Source: Blastomyces gilchristii SLH14081 (lineage: Eukaryota > Ascomycota > Eurotiomycetes > Onygenales > Ajellomycetaceae). From it: DNA of 64,000 nt. Position numbers and translations under genes: made by a program. Position 1 is the stretch's first letter, and every line of letters begins with the position of its first letter. Below are positions 58,896 through 64,000 of this stretch, in pieces. The stretch covers positions 71,054-135,053 of the forward strand of contig NW_003101650.1 of the NCBI RefSeq assembly GCF_000003855.2. The letters run 5' to 3'. The notes under the pieces are model-generated. The model was not told the origin of the DNA. It did not search any database and saw nothing but the letters and a program-made list of their open reading frames with translations.

Positions 58896-61800
58896 TGTGG
58901 TTCGGAAGAACGTACGACCATCGGATAATAACACGGCCGCTTCCGAACTTGCTTACGAGTATAAAGGGGCCATAGCGGCCACTAATTAATTTAGCATATG
59001 ATATCATGATATATAAGAAGCCGGTGTACGCCTGTAATTGTACACTGGCTTAAGCAACCTTTGAATCACATCTGATAGCATGTTTAAAAACTGGTGAGAA
59101 GCACAGACTTCTTCAGAGCATGATAATTTCATCTATAAAGTGATTTGTAGTTATTATATCAGTGTAGTTCTAGAATGTCTTAAAAGATAGTGTATAAAGA
59201 GTGATGAGCAGAAGAGCATCTGATTAATACTGCTTTACTTATTAAGGAAAAACTTCATACTCAGGCAAATGCCATGTATGCAAACAGATAAGATGTGAGA
59301 AAAGAAATGAGAGTAATAAATCAGATTCAAAGAAGATTACTCTTCACTTAAAGAAATAAAAGAGAAGATGATCATCACTGAAGTTGTATAATAATAACAG
59401 AAATTATATAATAATATAGTAATATAATGATATAGTAATATAATAATACAGTGATATAATAATAGACATTGTATAATTAATAAGAAATTACTGAAATGAA
59501 TATCTTCTCTAGCTAATATAAATAACACTCTTCTCTGCTATCTGAACTGAAAGATATGCAGAATCTCTTAGAGAGTTTACTCAAAGCAGTAAGAAAAGCA
59601 GCTGAAACTGCTGAACTGAAATCAAAGCTCTGTATATATATGAGAATTCTAAACAAGATTGAGGCCTTGTATACACAGTGACAGGCTGAGATGAAAGTCA
59701 AATAATAATTGACATTCACTGTGAATTAAGTATTCACTATGAAGAGCTTCATCAACACAATCATCATTATTAATAAGAATAGAGAAAATCAGATCTTAGA
59801 TTTATAGTGAGAGATTGAATGTTTATATAAATAGATGACTATACTGAATCTGAAGATCTTATCACAATTATTCACAATCTCTTTAAAAGTATACACATCA
59901 TCAGAGATTACTGTACAGAATGAGAATTTAAGTATAAAATATATTAAGTCAGAAAATCTGCTGAAGTTATTAAGCTTTAATAATGATTAAAAAAATAATA
60001 CTGCAATCAGCTGACTAAGTCAGATGTAATCATATTATCAGATTAAATATAAACTCATAGATAGATAGTTAACAGAATTTTAACAAGTCTTAAGATCTGC
60101 TATGTTTCTATACAGAAAAGTGAAGTTATTATAAATGACTGATAAAAAGATAAATCTTACAGATCTGAAGTGATATTCATTCTTATAAATATAAAATGAG
60201 TTTTTCAAATGAATCTTGTATAACTTTGAGAAAGTGAATATATAAGATAAGTATTATAAACACTTCACTGAGTATAGATAAGTGAGTAATCTTATATCAT
60301 ACTTTATATACTTCAGCTTATACTATCTTGTGTTGAATGAAGAGCTTTTAACATCTTTCTGTTTACAGATCTTCATTCATAATCTTATACCTGAGTTAAG
60401 AGTAAAATGAAAATGCTTAATCTCATAGTCAAGCACAGTGAAGAAAGTATATAATATTCTTATTATACAGAAATAAGTAAGTTAATTATAATAGAAAATA
60501 CTGTAATCAAGTATATCTCAGTGAAGAACAGATAATCAGACTTCTATAATACAAGCTACACACTCAGATATAATGAATCTAGATCTGAATATTATTACTA
60601 AAGTACTGAATTCTCTGAAAAAGAAATTCTCTAAGTGAAAATCTTGATATTATAAGTATTGAGCTTGCTTCAACTGCAGATGCTAAAATCATGATATAAA
60701 AGATTACACTCAGTATACACAGTCAAGAGAAATAAGAGAGTTAAAAAACTAGCAGAATTAGTGAGCTCAGAGACACTTACTGATATTCTATGAAAAGTCT
60801 TCAAAGTAAAAGAGATATTCATGTTAGATAACTCTCTGAATTCTGTAAATATAAAGAAGAAGCAGGCTTCTGAATGAGATGTGAGTGAGAATGATGAAGT
60901 AAATACTTATCTCAATGTCTTAAGACCTGAAATGTTAATATATAAGAGACACTTGAATAAGAATTGAGAGATGACTGTAAAAGTATTAGCAGACACAGAA
61001 GCTTCTATACAATATATTAATAATTATATAATTCAAAGACTGAAAGAAGTCTGCTGAGTGAAGAATTCTCAATATATAAAATTATCTAATAACTGATATT
61101 TGATATTATCTGAAAGAGTAAGAGTTCTCTTACACTTTGAAGAATAATCTTACTATATTTGAGTGTAAGAGCTGCAGAATGTGAAATACAATCTTATTCT
61201 TAAACTCAATTGATTTCAAAGATTCAATCTGCAGATTCAATGATATATATGCTATATATAGTTGACTGATAGAAAGAAAATGATTTATACAATTCTATCA
61301 ACTGATATGAGAAGAACATTTCATGTCTCTGATATAGAAGAATTAAATCTGCTTATATATTAATAAGTAAAGAGAATGATTTGCAAGACCTCATTCAAAA
61401 GTATTCTGTATGTTATACAGAATCTGAAAGTGAAGAAAACTAAGATAAAAGATATGTAGAAGAACAAGTGTATAAAGAAGCTTCTGAAGAAGTATAAGAA
61501 GATCTTCTAAACAGATCTTTCATTGAAACTGTCACTGAAATAAGAATTTATACATGAGATTGATATGAGAGATGCAAAACCAGTCAATCAGAATATGTAC
61601 TCTCTGTTATAAACACATCTCAAAGAATAGAAGTGTTAGATCACAGATCTTCTAGAATATGATCTCATATAATTCTTATCAAGTGTGTGAGGCTTTCCAG
61701 TTCTATTTGTGAAAAAGATGAGTGAGAAGTAATGAATGTGTATTAATTATCAAGCACTTAATAAGCTTATAATCAAGAATGAATATTCATTATCATGAAT

Positions 61801-64000
61801 TCAATAATAGTTGAATACAGTTGAAAATATCTGATATCTATTAAAGATTGATCTTCTCTCAGAATACTGACAGATCTGTGTAGATGAACTATCAGTTCTG
61901 TGAACTGTGTTTAATATATAATAAAGAAAGTTTGAATTTCTGATAATATCATTTAATCTGATAAATGCATCTGTTATCTTTCAAATGATGATGAATACAA
62001 TTCTTTATAAACAGAATAAAACCTTATATCTTATATATCTCAATGATATTCTAGTCTTTTCAAACTTATACAACAAATATCTGAAGTATCTTGATAAAGT
62101 GCTTATAACTCTGATAGAGTATAAGCTCTATATTAAATTAATAAAGTGTGTGTTTGAAATAAAAGAGTTGAAGTTCATAGAATATATAGTGAGTGATGAC
62201 TGTATACACTTCATTCTGAAGAAATTGAATATTATAGTGAATTAACTACAGCTGAGAAACATGCATTATATATAATAGTTTCTTAAGTTAGTCTCATATT
62301 ACTATAGATTTATCAAGAGTTTCATACAAATATCTGCATCACTCTCAGATCTCTTAAGAGAAATAAATACAAATCTGTAAAAGAAGAAGTTTCATTCAAT
62401 TATCTAAAATGTCACATGTGAAGAGACTTTTCTCATACTGAGAGAATGTATAATAACATTCTCAGTACTTATTCAATCAGATTATAATAAACCTTTCTAC
62501 ATTGAGATAGATACATTTGAATGAGCTATCAAAGACACTCTTCTACAGATGAGTAAGAACAGCAAGCTGCATCTGATAATATATGATGATAGAAAACTAT
62601 CAGACATTAAGCTCAATTACTCAGTGTATGAAAAGAAATTGCTAGTAATTAAGTATGCACTGATATTATGAGATAGATATATTAATAATGAGTATATGAC
62701 AACAGTGATTACAGATCACAAAAGTCTCATCTATCTATAATTAATAATAAAACCTTTCAAATACTTAGCACATTGAATCTCAGAGTTTCAAGTGTATAAT
62801 CTTCATATCAAATACTAAAAGAAATCAGACACTGTGATGTCTGATATAATTAGTCACAGACTTGATTTCATAAGTGAGAGTTCTGTGAACCAGATATAAG
62901 AGACATTTATATTAAATATGCTAAGAGAATGTAAGAAATCAGAATAAGTGAACATTATAATCTCTCACTTGAAGAATGATAAGATGTTGAATGATAAGTG
63001 TCTCACAAGAGTAGTAGAAGAGATGCTTTCAAACTTCAAGCTGAGAAAATTGAAAAATAATGTTGTGCTTTACTGTGATCTAGAATATACAGAAGCTTTC
63101 TATCTAGAATCTTTATTTAGACATGACTTAATAACTCATATATACAAGGAATTTGATCACTTAGAAAGCTCTGAACTCATGAATATACTTGAATCAAGAG
63201 TATACTGATCAAACATGACTGAGAACATTCAGATGTATACTCATGAGTGCCTGAATTGCCAGATTACAAAAGAATCTAAGAAAGAGTTAGAATATAAGAA
63301 AGTATAATATCAGATGAAGTGTATAATACAACTGTTTAAATAATGAGAAATGAATCTCATAGACATATTACTGCAGACATTAAATAAAAATTAATGAATA
63401 ATCACTGCTATTGATTACACTACTGACTGGCCAGTTGTGAAAGCAGTTTCAGAGGTGATAGAGAAGATGATGATGAAGTTTCTACATAATAAGATCTATG
63501 TTAACTATGAAATACTGCATGAGATTCTAACTAATAACAGTGTGAATCTCATAGAAGAAGCAGTGAGACATTTTATAAGTCAGTTACAAATAAGATATTA
63601 TAGAACAATACTATATTATTCATGAATGAACAGAAAGATAGAACACTTGAATAAAATCTTGAGCAATATGCTGATGAAATATCTAGTGAGTAAGTCTACA
63701 AGACTATGAGATGAATATCTTGAGCAGGTGCTACTAGTTACACGGATTTGACAGCATGCAGTCTCTAAGTATTCATCATTCTATCTGTTGTATGAATTGC
63801 ATCCGCGCATTCTGAAGAATGCTTCAAAAAAGATGAGAGAGAGAACAGCAGTTACAGATGCAGCAGTAGCAGTTGTGAACACAACAGTTGCAGACACAGA
63901 ATCAAGATTGAAAGAGATCAGTCATGTATATATAAAAGTGAATGAGTTACTTCTGAATCAAGCAATTCAATTGAAAAGAATACAAGACTCACTAGTTAAG
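58896..64000 (+). mobile_element. Ty3/gypsy element 'B' (second copy of family A), runs off the right edge
   Basis: Starts TGTGGTTCGGAAG with about 160 bp of GC-retaining sequence, then aligns with element A segment by segment and without its insertions. Readable parts: gag (about 59.5-60.5 kb); protease DTEAS (60992-61006), where DTGAS is expected; RT with YLND (62036-62047) for YLDD; RNase H (62.5-62.9 kb, AIKDTLLQMSKNSKLH and TVITDHKSLIYL, well preserved); integrase zinc motif with CLNC (63248-63259). In the core the first catalytic Asp is kept (63413-63415), the second is Asn (63533-63535) and the Glu is kept (63641-63643). Stops interrupt every domain. It shows what the sites in A looked like before the LINE, MITE, E and hAT insertions. 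Confidence 0.88.

Larger units (their letters stand above)
17990..64000. other. AT-rich isochore made of nested, RIP-like mutated transposons
   Basis: From here to the right edge, C and G are scarce, CpG and CpC/GpG nearly vanish, and translated frames are full of TGA, TAG and TAA at positions where element homologues have Trp, Gln or Arg. Apart from the element edges there is no GC-balanced sequence and no host gene. The segment 17990-18311 before the first recognisable element is AT-rich, unassigned, and includes a small hairpin (ACTCAC/GTGAGT, about 18121-18142). Confidence 0.9.

Noticed and set aside
18000..64000. Many in-frame TGA codons where homologues have Trp, suggesting a reassigned genetic code
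   Set aside because: TAA and TAG also appear at Gln, Trp and Arg positions, and the GC-balanced genes in the same window use TGG for Trp and TGA as stop. The pattern is explained by TGG to TGA/TAG mutation in repeats.
18000..64000. The whole AT-rich block as a centromere
   Set aside because: Nested mutated retroelements fit both pericentromeric DNA and the interspersed AT-rich isochores common in Blastomyces-like genomes. Nothing in the sequence separates the two.
1..64000. CRISPR arrays, bacterial operons or prophage
   Set aside because: No regularly spaced direct repeats of suitable length were seen, and the genes have spliceosomal introns.

Overview
The window looks like nuclear DNA of a filamentous ascomycete. 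Short phase-preserving introns interrupt the genes, which include a fungal SulP sulfate permease and a farnesylated Ydj1-type DnaJ, and the other half is a very AT-rich block of mutated Ty3/gypsy, LINE and hAT elements. That two-compartment layout (GC-balanced gene DNA against AT-rich repeat isochores) fits Onygenales, in particular Blastomyces-like Ajellomycetaceae. The genus is an inference from layout, not from a marker gene.

Region 1 (1 to about 17.99 kb) is GC-balanced. All recognised genes are on the minus strand: the 5' part of an MFS drug/H+ antiporter-type transporter that runs off the left edge (1-973), a complete four-exon sulfate permease of 850 residues (5893-8672), and a complete four-exon type I J-protein of 410 residues ending in CASQ (15470-16970). 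Long gaps (974-5892, 8673-15469, 16971-17990) hold microsatellites, palindromes, pyrimidine-rich tracts and at best decayed coding matter. The three genes show no common pathway.

Region 2 (about 18.0-64.0 kb) is a single stack of transposons, with C/G almost absent except at element edges. I could resolve its nesting from terminal repeats and target-site duplications (TSDs): a LINE 3' tail (18312-18548) holds a Ty3 element 'E' (LTR 18549-19081), which holds Ty3 element 'A' (from 19431). A is interrupted by a LINE (22745-26869), a hAT MITE (27745-28250), a second family-E element (28708-50997, TSD TACTG) and a hAT DNA transposon (51103-56828, TSD GTCATATC). Inside the second E element sits a Ty3 element 'L-old' (33730-48225, TSD AAACA), and inside that a younger copy of the same family, 'L-young' (39941-47183, TSD ATATC). 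A second copy of family A, 'B', starts at 58896 and runs off the right edge.

All elements carry stop codons and lost catalytic residues typical of repeat-induced C-to-T mutation, so no transposon gene here appears intact. Two points stand out. Mutation spares roughly the outer 20-150 bp of nearly every element. CpG and CpC/GpG are almost eliminated while CpA/TpG remains common, unlike the textbook Neurospora pattern.
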